Shown: positions 28,797-38,276 of the stretch, piece after piece
Position numbering within the stretch: position 1 is the first letter of the stretch
Layout of the letters: each line of letters begins with the position of its first letter
Source: Massilia pinisoli
GTDB lineage: Bacteria > Pseudomonadota > Gammaproteobacteria > Burkholderiales > Burkholderiaceae_D
Assembly (NCBI RefSeq): GCF_024753285.1
Contig: NZ_JANUGW010000003.1
Location: forward strand, 186,001 to 250,000
Length of the DNA stretch: 64,000 bases
Direction: 5' to 3'
Notes under the pieces: generated by a model
Database searches by the model: none
Told to the model about the DNA's origin: nothing
The model's input: only the letters and a program-made list of their open reading frames with translations
Position numbers and translations under genes: made by a program

Positions 28797-29901
28797 AAAA
28801 CAACGACGGTGCCGCGAGTTGGCCCAGCAGCTTCTTGATCGGCGCCGGCAGCGGCGCGTCGGCGATGGTCGCCAGGTCCCACCACACGTGGCCGGGGGGC
28901 AGGGCACCGCGGGCGCGCAGGCCGATGCGGTACGGCTGGATGTGCAGGCGGTAGTGCGTGAACCCGTGCACCAGGGGCAGCAACGGCTCGGCTTCGGCCA
29001 CGTCGCCGAACTCGCCGGCGGCCGCTGCCAGCGTCGCCGCCGACACGTCGTCCGCTTCGTCCAGCGCCACGTGCCCGTCGTATTCCGGCAGCGACAGCAG
29101 GCCGCCCCAGATGCCGGAATCCGGCCGCTGCTGCAACAGCACCTGGCCCGCGTCGACGACGGCCAGCATCAGCGCGCGCCGCTCAGGCGTCGCCTTCTTC
29201 GGCTTCGGCACGGGCAGCACGGACGTGCGGTCGGTGGCGAACGCCACGCAGCGGTCCTGCAGCGGACAGCGGCCGCAGTCCGGCTTGCCGCGCGTGCACA
29301 GCGTGGCGCCCAGGTCCATCAGGCCCTGCGTATAGGCCTCGATGCCGTTGCCTTCCGGCAGCAGCGCGTCGGCGCGGCGCCACAGCGCGTCTTCCACCGG
29401 CTTGATGCCCGGATATTCGTCGATGCCGAACACGCGCGCGAACACGCGCTTGACGTTCCCGTCCAGGATCGCGGCGCGCGCGCCGGCGGAAAACGCGGCG
29501 ATGGCGGCGGCCGTCGAGCGGCCGATGCCGGGCAGGTCGGCCAGCAGGGCAGGGTCGCTGGGGAACACGCCGTCATAATCCGCGACGACGCGCTTCGCGC
29601 ACGCGTGCAGGTTGCGCGCCCGCGTGTAGTAACCGAGGCCGCTCCAGTGCGCCATCACGTCCTCCGGCGGCGCCGCGGCGAGGTCGTGCACGCTGGGGAA
29701 GCGCTCCAGGAAGCGCGCGTAATAACCCAGCACCGCCGTCACCTGCGTCTGCTGCAGCATGATCTCGGAGAGCCAGATGCGGTAAGCGTCGCGTGTGTTC
29801 TGCCAGGGCAGGGCGTGGCGGCCGTGCGCGCGCTGCCAGTCGATGACGGCGCGCGCAAAACTCGGGTCGGACAGGACTTCGGTGTCGGTGCTGCGTTTCA
29901 T
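28792..29901 (-). CDS. mutY: A/G-specific adenine DNA glycosylase
   Basis: Removes adenine mispaired with 8-oxoguanine; 369 residues. The helix-hairpin-helix-GPD region shows LLADLPGIGRSTAAAIAAF followed by the catalytic aspartate in ILDGNVKRV. The [4Fe-4S] cluster ligands are spaced as CX6CX2CX5C in the segment around residue 195. A C-terminal MutT-like domain recognises 8-oxoG. It is the last gene of a left-reading run mutM-GTPase-mutY, starting 18 bases after the GTPase stop. Its stop codon is contributed by the neighbouring repeat element. Confidence 0.96.
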   Translation of the reverse strand: MKRSTDTEVLSDPSFARAVIDWQRAHGRHALPWQNTRDAYRIWLSEIMLQQTQVTAVLGYYARFLERFPSVHDLAAAPPEDVMAHWSGLGYYTRARNLHACAKRVVADYDGVFPSDPALLADLPGIGRSTAAAIAAFSAGARAAILDGNVKRVFARVFGIDEYPGIKPVEDALWRRADALLPEGNGIEAYTQGLMDLGATLCTRGKPDCGRCPLQDRCVAFATDRTSVLPVPKPKKATPERRALMLAVVDAGQVLLQQRPDSGIWGGLLSLPEYDGHVALDEADDVSAATLAAAAGEFGDVAEAEPLLPLVHGFTHYRLHIQPYRIGLRARGALPPGHVWWDLATIADAPLPAPIKKLLGQLAAPSLFS

Positions 29902-29919
29902 GAAATGGGTCCGGGGTCC

Positions 29920-31842
29920 TCAGGCGGCCTGCAGTTCGGGCAGGTCGGCGCGCAGCGCGGCAGCTACCGCGCCGGACAGCCCCGCGAGGCGCGCCTTGAC
30001 CTGCTCCAGGTCGTGTTGGGCCGCCTCGAAGGCGGCGATTTTCTGTTCCAGCGTGTCGGTGGCGTCGAGGATGCGCTGGATCGACGCCTGCCGTTGGCGC
30101 AGCTGGTCGCGGTGCTGGCGGATCTGCGCTTCCAGCGGCGCCATGACCACCTTCAGCCAGGCCTCCGCATCGCCGTTCGCCTCGCGGAACGCGAATTTCA
30201 CGCGCGACGCGATCGAGTCGAAGAAGCGTTCGAGCAGCGCGTTGCGGCTCGTGATGAGCAACGTGGCCGTGCCGAACTGCTTCAGGTAGATGGCCTCGAT
30301 GGCGTCGATCTCGTGCCGGTAGCGCTCGAGCGACAACGTCGCGGGCTGCGCGAGCGCGAGGCCGTGTTCGGTGGAGAAGCGGCGCACCATCGTCTCCATC
30401 ATCGCGGCGATCTCGGCGATCTTGCCGCTGGCCGCATCGAGGCTCGCGCGCGCCTGCTCGAAGAACGTGCGCACCGGCGCGCGCATGCCGGTCGAGAAGC
30501 GCGCGGCTTCCATCGCCGTGCGCACGGCGTCGACGTGGCCCTGCACGACGTCCATGCCGATGAGGGAGTACAGCTCCGTCGACAACGTGGTGAACACGGC
30601 GCGCGTGCCCTGCAGCTTGAACAGGCTCGCGTCGAATTCCTTCTTTTCCATCTCCACGCGCCGCATCATGTGCGCGATGACGCCCTGGTTCTTGCCGCGC
30701 AGGCTTTGCAGTTCCTGCAGCTGCTCGACGAGGTCGCGTCCGCGCGCGCCCAGCAGGGCCGAATGCTCGTTCGTCAAGGCCGCCAGGTCGTCCTGCAGTT
30801 GGCGGCGCAGGATGTCCTGGCGGGCCGGGATCAGCTGGTGGAACAGCGCCGATTCCAGCGCGCCCATGCGGCTCCGTTCGAACAGCCCGAGATCCCCGGT
30901 GATCTTGCCGACGAGGGCCTTCTGCGCGGAGACAGGGAAGACCTGCGCATCCGCGACACCGAGCAGCCGGGCCGCGTCGTGCTGCTGGCGCGTGATGGCG
31001 GCGTCGTTGTCCTGCGGCGTGCGCAGCTCGTCCCACAGCGCGTCGATCTTGTTCAGCACGACGATGCGGCCCGGGCCCGAACCGATGTGCGTGCGCCAGA
31101 CGTCGATGTCGCTCTTCGTGACGCCCGTCTCGGCGGCCAGGATGAACAGCACGGCGTGCGCGTTCGGGATCAGGTTCAGCGTGAGTTCCGGCTCCGTGCC
31201 GATCGCGTTCAGGCCCGGCGTGTCGAGGATGACGAGACCCTGCTTGAGCAGCGGATGCGGCACGTTGATGAGTGCGTGGCGCCAGCGCGGGATCTCGACG
31301 AGGCCGTCCGCGCCGAGCGTGGCGGCGAGGTCGGGGTCGTCCGGGTCGTACAGGCCGTAGCGCTGGGCTTCTTCGGGCGCGACGAGGCGCGTGAGGCTCA
31401 CCTGCAGGAAGCTCTCGTGCATGCGCTCGGGCGCGGACAGGTCCAGCGGCAGCACGGTCCAGGCGTCCTGCGCGTCGCGATAATCGCTCGTCGCCATGCG
31501 CTCGGCGCGCGTCTCGATCGGCAGCAGGCGGATGCTGGGTGCGAGGCTCGCGTCCCACGCGAATTCGGTCGGGCACATGGTCGTGCGGCCGGGGCTCGAC
31601 GGCACGATGCGCTGGCCGTAGTCCGCGAAAAAGATCGCGTTGATCAGCTCCGATTTCCCGCGCGAGAATTCCGCCACGAACGCCACCGACAGCCGGTCGT
31701 CGCGCAGCCGCGCGAGCGCGCGCGCGACGCGCTGGTCCGCGGCGCCGTCCAGCAGCTCGGCCGCCTGGGCCCAGCCGCGATATTGTTCCAGCGCCTGGGC
31801 GACCTGTGCGCGCCAATCCGCGTAATGTTGTAGATCCTGCAT
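29920..31842 (-). CDS. Dynamin-like GTPase
   Basis: Large dynamin-superfamily GTPase of 640 residues, start ATG at 31842 (MQDLQHYADW), 22 bases after mutM. The G1 loop is AEFSRGKSELINA (residues about 62-74), G2 lies in PSSPGRTTMCPTEF, G3 is DTPGLNA and G4 is NKID. After the GTPase domain come long helices (about 330-640) predicted to form the bundle/stalk, with coiled-coil character near the C-terminus. Bacterial dynamin-like proteins bind and remodel membranes. There is no clear membrane segment here apart from moderately hydrophobic helices. Lying between mutM and mutY, it may be co-transcribed with oxidative-damage repair genes. A link between the functions is inferred from position only. 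Confidence 0.85.
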   Translation of the reverse strand: MQDLQHYADWRAQVAQALEQYRGWAQAAELLDGAADQRVARALARLRDDRLSVAFVAEFSRGKSELINAIFFADYGQRIVPSSPGRTTMCPTEFAWDASLAPSIRLLPIETRAERMATSDYRDAQDAWTVLPLDLSAPERMHESFLQVSLTRLVAPEEAQRYGLYDPDDPDLAATLGADGLVEIPRWRHALINVPHPLLKQGLVILDTPGLNAIGTEPELTLNLIPNAHAVLFILAAETGVTKSDIDVWRTHIGSGPGRIVVLNKIDALWDELRTPQDNDAAITRQQHDAARLLGVADAQVFPVSAQKALVGKITGDLGLFERSRMGALESALFHQLIPARQDILRRQLQDDLAALTNEHSALLGARGRDLVEQLQELQSLRGKNQGVIAHMMRRVEMEKKEFDASLFKLQGTRAVFTTLSTELYSLIGMDVVQGHVDAVRTAMEAARFSTGMRAPVRTFFEQARASLDAASGKIAEIAAMMETMVRRFSTEHGLALAQPATLSLERYRHEIDAIEAIYLKQFGTATLLITSRNALLERFFDSIASRVKFAFREANGDAEAWLKVVMAPLEAQIRQHRDQLRQRQASIQRILDATDTLEQKIAAFEAAQHDLEQVKARLAGLSGAVAAALRADLPELQAA

Positions 31843-31864
31843 GTTTCGCGCCTCGTCGTTGACC

Positions 31865-32698
31865 TTACCGCTGGCAGACCGCGCAATAGAACGTGGACCG
31901 CTGGCCCTGCTTGATCTGGCGGACCGGGGTGCCACAGTTGCGGCAAGGCACTCCTGCACGATCATAGACGAAATATGTCTGCTGGAAATAGCCGGATTGA
32001 CCATTTACGGCAATAAAGTCACGCAACGTGCTGCCGCCCTGCACGATGGCGGCCGCGAGGATGTCGCGGATCGCGTCGGCCAGCTTGTCGTAGCGGGCCC
32101 GGCTGATCTTGCCGGCCGCCGTCTTCGGGTTGATGCCGGCGCGGAACAGGCTCTCGCAAGCGTAGATATTGCCGACGCCGACGACGATGTCGCCCGCCAG
32201 CAGCACCTGCTTGATGGGTGCGCTGCGGTTGCGCGTGGCCTTGTGCAGCAGCGCGCCGGAAAATTTGTCTTCGAGCGGCTCGACGCCCAGGTCGCGCAGC
32301 AGCACGTGCTGCTCCAGTTCGCCGTCGTCGTGGTGATGCCAGAGGACGGCGCCGAACCGGCGCGGATCGTGCAGTCGCAGCACGCGCCGGCCCTCGGGCC
32401 CGCGCACGACGAGGTCGAAGTGGTCGTGCTTCCTGAGCTCGACACCTTCGGGCAGCACGCGCAAATGGCCGGACATGCCCAGGTGGACGATCAAGGTGCC
32501 GTGCTCGAAATTCAGCAGCAGGTATTTGCCGCGCCGGCCCGTGCCGAGGATGCGGCGGCCGGCGAGCAGCTCGCGCAGGTTCGGTGGAAACGGCCAGCGC
32601 AGGCCTTCGCGGCGCAGCACGACGTCTTCGACGACACGGTCTTCCAGATGGGGCGCGACACCGCGCCTCGTGACTTCCACTTCTGGTAATTCAGGCAT
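31865..32698 (-). CDS. mutM: Formamidopyrimidine-DNA glycosylase
   Basis: Removes 8-oxoguanine and formamidopyrimidines from DNA and nicks the strand. Length is 277 residues. The catalytic N-terminal Pro-Glu is in [10 protein letters not shown], the conserved lysine in GRRGKYLLL, and the helix-two-turn-helix region includes [12 protein letters not shown]. The C-terminal zinc finger has CRNC and CAVC pairs. It is the first gene of the left-reading mutM-GTPase-mutY unit and is divergent from the TPR lipoprotein gene. Confidence 0.97.
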   Translation of the reverse strand: MPELPEVEVTRRGVAPHLEDRVVEDVVLRREGLRWPFPPNLRELLAGRRILGTGRRGKYLLLNFEHGTLIVHLGMSGHLRVLPEGVELRKHDHFDLVVRGPEGRRVLRLHDPRRFGAVLWHHHDDGELEQHVLLRDLGVEPLEDKFSGALLHKATRNRSAPIKQVLLAGDIVVGVGNIYACESLFRAGINPKTAAGKISRARYDKLADAIRDILAAAIVQGGSTLRDFIAVNGQSGYFQQTYFVYDRAGVPCRNCGTPVRQIKQGQRSTFYCAVCQR

Positions 32699-32802
32699 GA
32701 ACGATTAACAACGTGAGAGGAATGTAAATTCGTGTTGCTGCGGCGGACGCACAGCGGGTGCATGGCGTAGAATCGGACAATCTCGACGACGTGGGACTTG
32801 CC

Positions 32803-34593
32803 TTGAAAAACGCTTTCGCCATTGTAACCCTCTCCGCACTGCTGTCCGCCTGCGCTGTGGCGCCCAAGCAGCAGCAACCGGCCCAGGACCTGTCCGACCA
32901 GCCGCTCGCCGCCGCCGAAGCCCGCGACCACCCGGAGGCCACGAAGAAAGGTGACGACACCGACGAGAAGCTCCCGAACGTCAACATGAGCCCGGCCATG
33001 ATGACGCAGCTGATGCAGGCCGAGATGGCGTACAAGAACGGCGACTGGCAAGGCCCGTATCTGACGATGATGAGCCTGGCCCAGCAAACGAAGGACCCGC
33101 GCCTGGCCAAGCGCGCCGCCGAGATGGCGCTGTCGGCCAAGCAGGCCGACGATGCCCTCGCCGCGGTGAAGCTGTGGCGCCAGTACGCGCCGGACTCCGA
33201 AGAGGCCAGCCAGTACTATTTGGGGTTGATCATCCTGTCCGACAACCTCGGCGAGGCCGAAACCATCTTGAAACAGCGTTTGGCGGACGCGACCCCGGGC
33301 GCCCGCGGCCTCATGATGTTCCAGATGCAGCAACTGCTGCTGCGCGCGAAGGACAAGGACGCAGCCGCCGCGATGACCGAGCGTCTCGTGGCGCCCTACG
33401 GCGACCTGATGGAAACGCACGTCGTGCTGGCGCAGGCCGCGCTGACGCGCAACGACAAGGCCGCCGCGCAGCGCGAGGCCCAGGCCGCCCTGAAGATCAA
33501 GCCCGATTCCGAGATCGCCGCCCTCACGCTGGCCCAGGTCAGCGAAAGCGAAGGCGGCGCGATCAACGTGCTGAAGGACTTCCTCGCCACCCACCCGGAC
33601 GCGCGCGAGGTGCGCGCCGCGTACGCCCGCCTGCTCGTCAACGAAAAGCAGTACGAGGCCGCGCGCCAGGAATTCCTCACGCTCGACAAGGCCCAGCCCG
33701 ACAATCCGGGCACCCTGTACGCGCTGGGTATCCTGTCGATGCAGATGAACGATCGTCCGGCTGCGGAAAAATATTTCACGCACTTCGTCGACGTGATGGA
33801 CAAGGCGCCGGAAGACGAGCGCGACCCGTCGAAGGCCGTCATGATCCTGTCCCAGCTGGCCGAAGAGCGGGGCGACTACAAGGCCGCGGCCGACTGGCTC
33901 GACCGGCTCGACAGCGAAGACCCGAAGATCCAGTTCGGCGCCCAGTTGCGCCGCGCCCAGCTGACCGCGAAGCAGGGCGACGTGGCCGGCGCGCGTAAGC
34001 TGCTGGGCACGTTGAAGACGGCCGACAAGACGGAGCAGGCGCAGATCGTGCTCGTCGACGCCCAGATCCTGCGCGACGCGGGCCAGCCCAAGGAAGCGTT
34101 CAAGCTGATGGAGCAGGGCGTCAAGCGCTTCCCGGACAATATGGATTTCCTGTACGACTACGCGCTGATGGCGGAAAAGTTGGGCAAGACGGCCGTCATG
34201 GAAAAATCGCTGCGCAAGGTCATCGCCAAGTCGCCGGACAATATGCAGGCCTACAATGCCCTCGGCTACTCGCTGGCCGACCGCAATGTGCGCCTGAAGG
34301 AAGCCTATCAACTCATCGACAAGGCCCTCAAGATGGCGCCGGGCGACCCGTTCATCCTGGATAGCATGGGCTGGGTGCAATATCGCATGGGTAAGCTGGA
34401 CGACGCGGAAACCCATCTGCGCAAGGCCTACACGTTGCGCAACGATCCGGAGATCGCCGTGCACCTGGGCGAGGTGCTGTGGAAAAAGGGGCAGAAGGAC
34501 GATGCCCGCAAGCTGTGGCGCGAAGCGCAAGGCAAGGATCCGAAGAACGATGCGCTGAAGAGTACGCTGGCGCGCCTCCACGAGACTCTGTGA
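32803..34593 (+). CDS. TPR-repeat lipoprotein
   Basis: Tetratricopeptide-repeat protein of about 596 residues, probably lipid-anchored to the outer membrane. The TTG at 32803 is chosen because it gives a compact signal peptide (KNAFAIVTLSALLSAC with the lipobox LLSAC) and a GGGA ribosome-binding site six bases upstream. GTG codons at 32758 and 32791 are alternatives. At least eight TPR-like helix pairs are visible, such as the ALGILSMQMNDRPAAEKYF unit and the C-terminal run from YNALGYSLADRNVRL. Its place directly before lolB and ispE is conserved in Betaproteobacteria. A role in envelope assembly or protein-protein scaffolding is likely but not specific. Confidence 0.88.
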   Translation: MKNAFAIVTLSALLSACAVAPKQQQPAQDLSDQPLAAAEARDHPEATKKGDDTDEKLPNVNMSPAMMTQLMQAEMAYKNGDWQGPYLTMMSLAQQTKDPRLAKRAAEMALSAKQADDALAAVKLWRQYAPDSEEASQYYLGLIILSDNLGEAETILKQRLADATPGARGLMMFQMQQLLLRAKDKDAAAAMTERLVAPYGDLMETHVVLAQAALTRNDKAAAQREAQAALKIKPDSEIAALTLAQVSESEGGAINVLKDFLATHPDAREVRAAYARLLVNEKQYEAARQEFLTLDKAQPDNPGTLYALGILSMQMNDRPAAEKYFTHFVDVMDKAPEDERDPSKAVMILSQLAEERGDYKAAADWLDRLDSEDPKIQFGAQLRRAQLTAKQGDVAGARKLLGTLKTADKTEQAQIVLVDAQILRDAGQPKEAFKLMEQGVKRFPDNMDFLYDYALMAEKLGKTAVMEKSLRKVIAKSPDNMQAYNALGYSLADRNVRLKEAYQLIDKALKMAPGDPFILDSMGWVQYRMGKLDDAETHLRKAYTLRNDPEIAVHLGEVLWKKGQKDDARKLWREAQGKDPKNDALKSTLARLHETL

Positions 34594-34623
34594 AATAATG
34601 GGCAGGTTGCCCAGCAACAAAGA

Positions 34624-34643
34624 ACGGACGCTGCGGCGTCCGT
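34624..34643 (+). terminator. Stem-loop between the TPR gene and lolB
   Basis: ACGGACGC and GCGTCCGT form a perfect 8-bp stem around a TGCG loop, then CGGTTTATT. The U-run is short, so it may be a weak terminator or attenuator within a TPR-lolB-ispE transcript. Confidence 0.45.
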
Positions 34644-34678
34644 CGGTTTATTGACTCACTGATTTGACTCGCCGATTG

Positions 34679-35293
34679 ATGCCGATGCACCCACTGTCCC
34701 GTTTCGTTTTCGCAGCCGCGTTCGCCGCTGCCCTGGCCGGCTGCGCCACCACCGCCAACGTCCCGCTCGCCAACCCGACCGCCCAGGTGGGCGCGTATCG
34801 CGACACCATCGACTTGAACGGCCGCCTCGCGGCGACCTACCAGAAGGATGGCCAGCCGCAATCGATCAACGGCAATTTCACGTGGACGCAGCGTCCGGGC
34901 CGCGTCGACGTGGCGTTGTTCTCGCCGCTGGGCCAGACCGTTGCCGAGATCACCGTGACGCCCGGGACGGCCACGTTGAAACAGTCCGGCCAGGCGCCGC
35001 GCGTGGAAAAGGACATCGACACGCTGACGGCCAAATCCCTCGGCTGGACCCTGCCCGTGAGCGGCCTGCGCGACTGGCTGCAAGGCTATGCCGTCGACGC
35101 GAGCGGCAAGCGTTTCGCGGCGTCGCCCGCGCACGACAGCGTCGTCACGAACGACGGCTGGCGCCTGCGCTTCGTCGAATGGCAGAACGGCCCGGGCGGC
35201 GCCCCGATGCCGCGCCGCATCGATGCCGAGCGCAGCACGACGGCCGTCGGCGATGCGCTGACGATCCGCATCGTCATCGATCCGGTGGCCTGA
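34679..35293 (+). CDS. lolB: Outer-membrane lipoprotein receptor LolB
   Basis: Accepts lipoproteins from LolA and inserts them in the outer membrane. About 204 residues from the ATG at 34679; a TTG at 34664 or the ATG at 34685 are possible. The lipobox is ALAGC at about residues 18-22. The mature part has the LolB pattern with DLNGRLAATYQ, SINGNFTWTQRPGRVDVALFSPLGQT and, near the end, PRRIDAERSTT. ispE begins two bases after its stop, as in most Betaproteobacteria. Confidence 0.92.
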   Translation: MPMHPLSRFVFAAAFAAALAGCATTANVPLANPTAQVGAYRDTIDLNGRLAATYQKDGQPQSINGNFTWTQRPGRVDVALFSPLGQTVAEITVTPGTATLKQSGQAPRVEKDIDTLTAKSLGWTLPVSGLRDWLQGYAVDASGKRFAASPAHDSVVTNDGWRLRFVEWQNGPGGAPMPRRIDAERSTTAVGDALTIRIVIDPVA

Positions 35294-35294
35294 C

Positions 35295-36194
35295 ATGACG
35301 GCGACCTCTCTGCACGATTGCCCTGCGCCGGCCAAGCTGAACCTGTTCCTGCACGTCGTCGGCCGCCGGCCGGACGGATACCACCTGCTGCAATCCGTGT
35401 TTCAACTCATCGACCGCAGTGACACCTTGCATTTCGACCTGCGCGACGACGAGCGCATCGTGCGCACGACGGATGTGCCCGGCGTGCCCGAAGAGCAGGA
35501 CCTGATCGTGCGCGCCCTGCGTGCGCTGCAGGCGGAGTACGTGCGCCGCCACGGCCGCCTGCCGCCGGGGATAGCCGTCGCCGTCGAGAAGCGCCTGCCG
35601 ATGGGTGGCGGGCTCGGCGGCGGTTCGTCCGACGCGGCGACGGCGCTGATGGCCGCGAATCACTTGTGGCAGGCCGGGCTGACGGATGCGGAATTGATCG
35701 CGCTCGGACTGCCGCTCGGGGCCGACATCCCGTTCTTCCTGTTCGGCGAGACGGCGTTCGCGGAAGGCGTGGGCGAGGCGCTGCAGGCGGTGCCGGGACC
35801 GGATTGCTGGTATGTCGTCATCGAACCGGGCGTCGCGGTGCCCACCGTTGCAATTTTTACGGCACCCGATTTGACAAGAAACACGAAAGCCATCACAATA
35901 TCGGACTTTTCCAGAAGACATGTCGAATCGAATGATTTGATTGGCTTCGGGAAAAATGATTTGCAGGACGTGGCAGCCCGCCAGTTCCCGCCGGTAGCCG
36001 AGGCGATCGAATGGTTGGGAAGTTACGGAGCGGCCAGGATGACTGGTTCCGGATCGTGCGTGTTTTGCGCGTTCTCCACAGAGCAGGAAGCCGAGCGGGT
36101 ACTGGCACAGGTACCGGGACGGTGGAAGGCGTGGAAAGCGCAGGCACTGCAGAGCCATCCGATGAAATCGCTCTTGCAAATCAATGAGTTGTAG
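35295..36194 (+). CDS. ispE: 4-diphosphocytidyl-2-C-methyl-D-erythritol kinase
   Basis: GHMP kinase of the MEP isoprenoid pathway that phosphorylates the 2-OH of CDP-methylerythritol; 299 residues. It shows PAPAKLNLFLHVVGRRPDGYH at the N-terminus, the ATP loop PMGGGLGGGSSDAA and the C-terminal MTGSGSCVF. Base composition drops in its last third (about 35850-35950), giving less GC-rich codons than its neighbours, but the frame is intact. A tRNA gene follows 72 bases downstream. Confidence 0.97.
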   Translation: MTATSLHDCPAPAKLNLFLHVVGRRPDGYHLLQSVFQLIDRSDTLHFDLRDDERIVRTTDVPGVPEEQDLIVRALRALQAEYVRRHGRLPPGIAVAVEKRLPMGGGLGGGSSDAATALMAANHLWQAGLTDAELIALGLPLGADIPFFLFGETAFAEGVGEALQAVPGPDCWYVVIEPGVAVPTVAIFTAPDLTRNTKAITISDFSRRHVESNDLIGFGKNDLQDVAARQFPPVAEAIEWLGSYGAARMTGSGSCVFCAFSTEQEAERVLAQVPGRWKAWKAQALQSHPMKSLLQINEL

Positions 36195-36203
36195 AATAAA
36201 ATT

Positions 36204-36232
36204 TTGCCTGTCGACGCATTCGACGATATAAT
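36204..36232 (+). promoter_or_regulatory. Sigma-70 type promoter for tRNA-Gln
   Basis: TTGCCT (four of six matches to the -35 consensus) and a perfect TATAAT are separated by 17 bp. Transcription should start near 36240, about 27 bases before the tRNA. Confidence 0.75.
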
Positions 36233-36266
36233 TATCGAATGCAGCGACGAGCTGTAGTTTCAGTGT

Positions 36267-36343
36267 AGGGGAATCGCCAAGCTGGTTAAGGCACCGGATT
36301 TTGATTCCGGCATACCAAGGTTCGAATCCTTGTTCCCCTGCCA
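36267..36343 (+). tRNA. tRNA-Gln (anticodon UUG)
   Basis: A 77-nt cloverleaf with encoded CCA. The acceptor arms AGGGGAA and TTCCCCT pair perfectly. The D-arm has AGCTGGTTAAGGC, the anticodon stem CCGGA/TCCGG encloses the loop TTTTGAT (anticodon TTG, glutamine), and the T-arm CAAGG/CCTTG encloses TTCGAAT. The position between ispE and prs is conserved in Betaproteobacteria. No integrase sits beside it. Confidence 0.97.
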
Positions 36344-36398
36344 AAGTTTCTTTGCCTGAGCTGACGATGACGAGTGCTCCAGCAGGCAGATAAAAATG

Positions 36399-36428
36399 GA
36401 GCCGCCAATGAGCGGCTCATTTTTTTTT
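36399..36428 (+). terminator. Intrinsic terminator after tRNA-Gln
   Basis: GAGCCGC and GCGGCTC form a 7-bp stem around a six-base loop, followed by an A and nine or more T residues. It separates the tRNA transcript from prs. Confidence 0.93.
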
Positions 36429-36503
36429 GTGGTTCAACGCTCATCATTCGACGATCAGCGGCTTTCAAGTTCTTCTTTCAACGCTTACATCTCTGGGACT
36501 CCC

Positions 36504-37454
36504 ATGGCTTACGAAAACCTGATGGTTTTTACCGGCAATGCCAATCCGGCGCTAGCAGAAGGGGTCGCAAAAAACCTCGGCATTCCCCTCGGCAAAGCCG
36601 TGGTTTCGAAGTTCTCCGACGGCGAAGTCATGGTCGAAATCAACGAGAACGTTCGTGGCAAGGACGTCTTCGTCCTGCAATCGACCTGCGCTCCCACCAA
36701 TGACAGCCTGATGGAAATCATGCTGATGGTCGACGCTCTCAAGCGCGCATCGGCTGGCCGCATCACCGCGGCGATTCCCTATTTCGGCTATGCCCGCCAG
36801 GACCGCCGTCCGCGCTCGGCGCGTGTCGCGATCTCGGCCAAGGTGGTTGCCAACATGCTGCAGGAAGCGGGCGTCGAGCGCGTCCTGATCATGGACTTGC
36901 ACGCCGACCAGATCCAGGGCTTCTTCGATATCCCGGTCGACAACATCTACGCGTCGCCGCTGCTGCTGGGTGACCTGCAGAAGCGCAACTACGACGACCT
37001 GCTCGTCGTGTCGCCGGACGTCGGCGGCGTCGTGCGCGCCCGCGCGCTGGCCAAGCGCCTCGGCTGCGACCTGGCGATCATCGACAAGCGTCGTCCGAAG
37101 GCGAACGTGTCGGAAGTCATGAACATCATCGGTGAAGTCGAAGGCCGCAACTGCGTGATCATGGACGACATGGTCGACACGGCAGGCACGCTGACGAAGG
37201 CCGCCGAAGTGCTGAAAGAGCGTGGCGCGAAGAAAGTCGTCGCATACTGCACGCACCCGGTGCTGTCCGGCCCGGCGATCGAGCGCATCGCGAACTCGCC
37301 GCTGGACGAACTGGTCGTCACCGACACGATCCCGCTGAGCCCAGCCGCCCAGGCATGCGGCAAGATCCGCCAGCTGACCTGCGCACCGCTGCTGGCCGAG
37401 ACGTTCAAGCGTATCGTCAAGGGCGATTCGGTCATCTCGCTGTTCGTCGACTGA
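36504..37454 (+). CDS. prs: Ribose-phosphate pyrophosphokinase
   Basis: Makes PRPP from ribose 5-phosphate and ATP for nucleotide, histidine and tryptophan synthesis; 316 residues, the standard length. The start is the ATG at 36504 ([11 protein letters not shown]) with GGGA upstream; further upstream codons overlap the terminator. The ATP/substrate region includes [12 protein letters not shown], the metal histidine lies in [11 protein letters not shown], and the PRPP loop is [11 protein letters not shown]. It lies between tRNA-Gln and rplY. Confidence 0.97.
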   Translation: MAYENLMVFTGNANPALAEGVAKNLGIPLGKAVVSKFSDGEVMVEINENVRGKDVFVLQSTCAPTNDSLMEIMLMVDALKRASAGRITAAIPYFGYARQDRRPRSARVAISAKVVANMLQEAGVERVLIMDLHADQIQGFFDIPVDNIYASPLLLGDLQKRNYDDLLVVSPDVGGVVRARALAKRLGCDLAIIDKRRPKANVSEVMNIIGEVEGRNCVIMDDMVDTAGTLTKAAEVLKERGAKKVVAYCTHPVLSGPAIERIANSPLDELVVTDTIPLSPAAQACGKIRQLTCAPLLAETFKRIVKGDSVISLFVD

Positions 37455-37474
37455 TCGCAACAAGGTTTCAAGCG

Positions 37475-37505
37475 CGGCGCGCCTGGCTGACAAGCCGGCG
37501 CGCCG
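37475..37505 (+). terminator. GC-rich hairpin between prs and rplY
   Basis: CGGCGCGCC and GGCGCGCCG pair perfectly, extended inward by GGC/GCC with one bulged T. No U-run follows, so it may be a factor-dependent terminator, an RNA-stability element or an rplY leader structure. Confidence 0.45.
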
Positions 37506-37647
37506 TTGACGCATCAAAGATTCACAGAATTTCTTGAGCGTACGCGAGTGCGCTCTTTTACCGATGCCCCTGGTCGCGGGGGCATCACAATCCGGGTCAC
37601 CGGGCCGGTACATGCCGGCATTCGGACCCACACTTTGGAGTAACACC

Positions 37648-38235
37648 ATGAAAGTAGTCGCATTTGCACGTACTCAGCAGGGGACCGGAGCGAGCCGCCG
37701 CCTGCGCAACGCCGGCCAGACCCCGGGCATCATCTACGGTGGCGCCGCTGCCCCGGAACTGATCGCCCTGGACGGCAACGCGTTGTTCCACGCGCTCAAG
37801 AAAGAAGCTTTCCACGGTTCGATCCTGGATCTGGAACTGGACGGCAAGACGCAGAAAGTCCTGCTGCGTGACTTCCAGATGCACGCATACAAGCAACTGG
37901 TCCTGCACGCTGACTTCCAGCGCGTCGACGCTTCGCAACCGATCCACACCAAGGTCGCCCTGCACTTCGTCAACGCCGACGTCTCGCCGGCCGTCAAGCT
38001 GAGCGGCGCGATCGTGTCGCACGTGCTGAACGAACTGGAAGTGTCCTGCCTGCCGGGCCAACTGCCGGAATTCATCACCGTCGACCTGTCGAACCTGGAA
38101 GCAGGCCAGTCGGTCCACGTGTCGCAGCTGACCCTGCCGGAAGGCGTGACCGTGGTCGCCCACGGCCAGGACCAGACCGTCGCCACCTCGTCGATCCCGC
38201 GTGGTGCCGCAACGGCCGAAGCCGCTGCAGAGTAA
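37648..38235 (+). CDS. rplY: 50S ribosomal protein L25 (general stress protein Ctc form)
   Basis: Binds 5S rRNA in the large subunit. The 195-residue form has the L25 domain (MKVVAFART to about residue 95, with [19 protein letters not shown]) followed by the TL5/Ctc-type C-terminal beta domain and an alanine-rich tail. The ATG at 37648 is preceded by TTGGAG. In-frame codons upstream lie in the non-coding leader. In related genomes pth usually follows directly; here an HD/LuxR gene and a hydrolase gene intervene. Confidence 0.96.
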   Translation: MKVVAFARTQQGTGASRRLRNAGQTPGIIYGGAAAPELIALDGNALFHALKKEAFHGSILDLELDGKTQKVLLRDFQMHAYKQLVLHADFQRVDASQPIHTKVALHFVNADVSPAVKLSGAIVSHVLNELEVSCLPGQLPEFITVDLSNLEAGQSVHVSQLTLPEGVTVVAHGQDQTVATSSIPRGAATAEAAAE

Positions 38236-38276
38236 TTGCTGCACTGACCGCCGGTTCGTCCGGCGGTGCACACATC

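Noticed and set aside
28750..31833. A 1027-codon open frame on the plus strand
   Set aside because: Antisense to mutY and the dynamin-like GTPase. Composition is that of a GC-skew shadow.
36267..36343. tRNA-Gln as attachment site of the integrative element
   Set aside because: The integrase is 12 kb away and the sequence between is core genome. There is no repeated tRNA end near the integrase.
37534..37647. Upstream extension of rplY by 38 codons
   Set aside because: The region is an untranslated leader with a good TTGGAG before the ATG at 37648, where the L25 fold begins.
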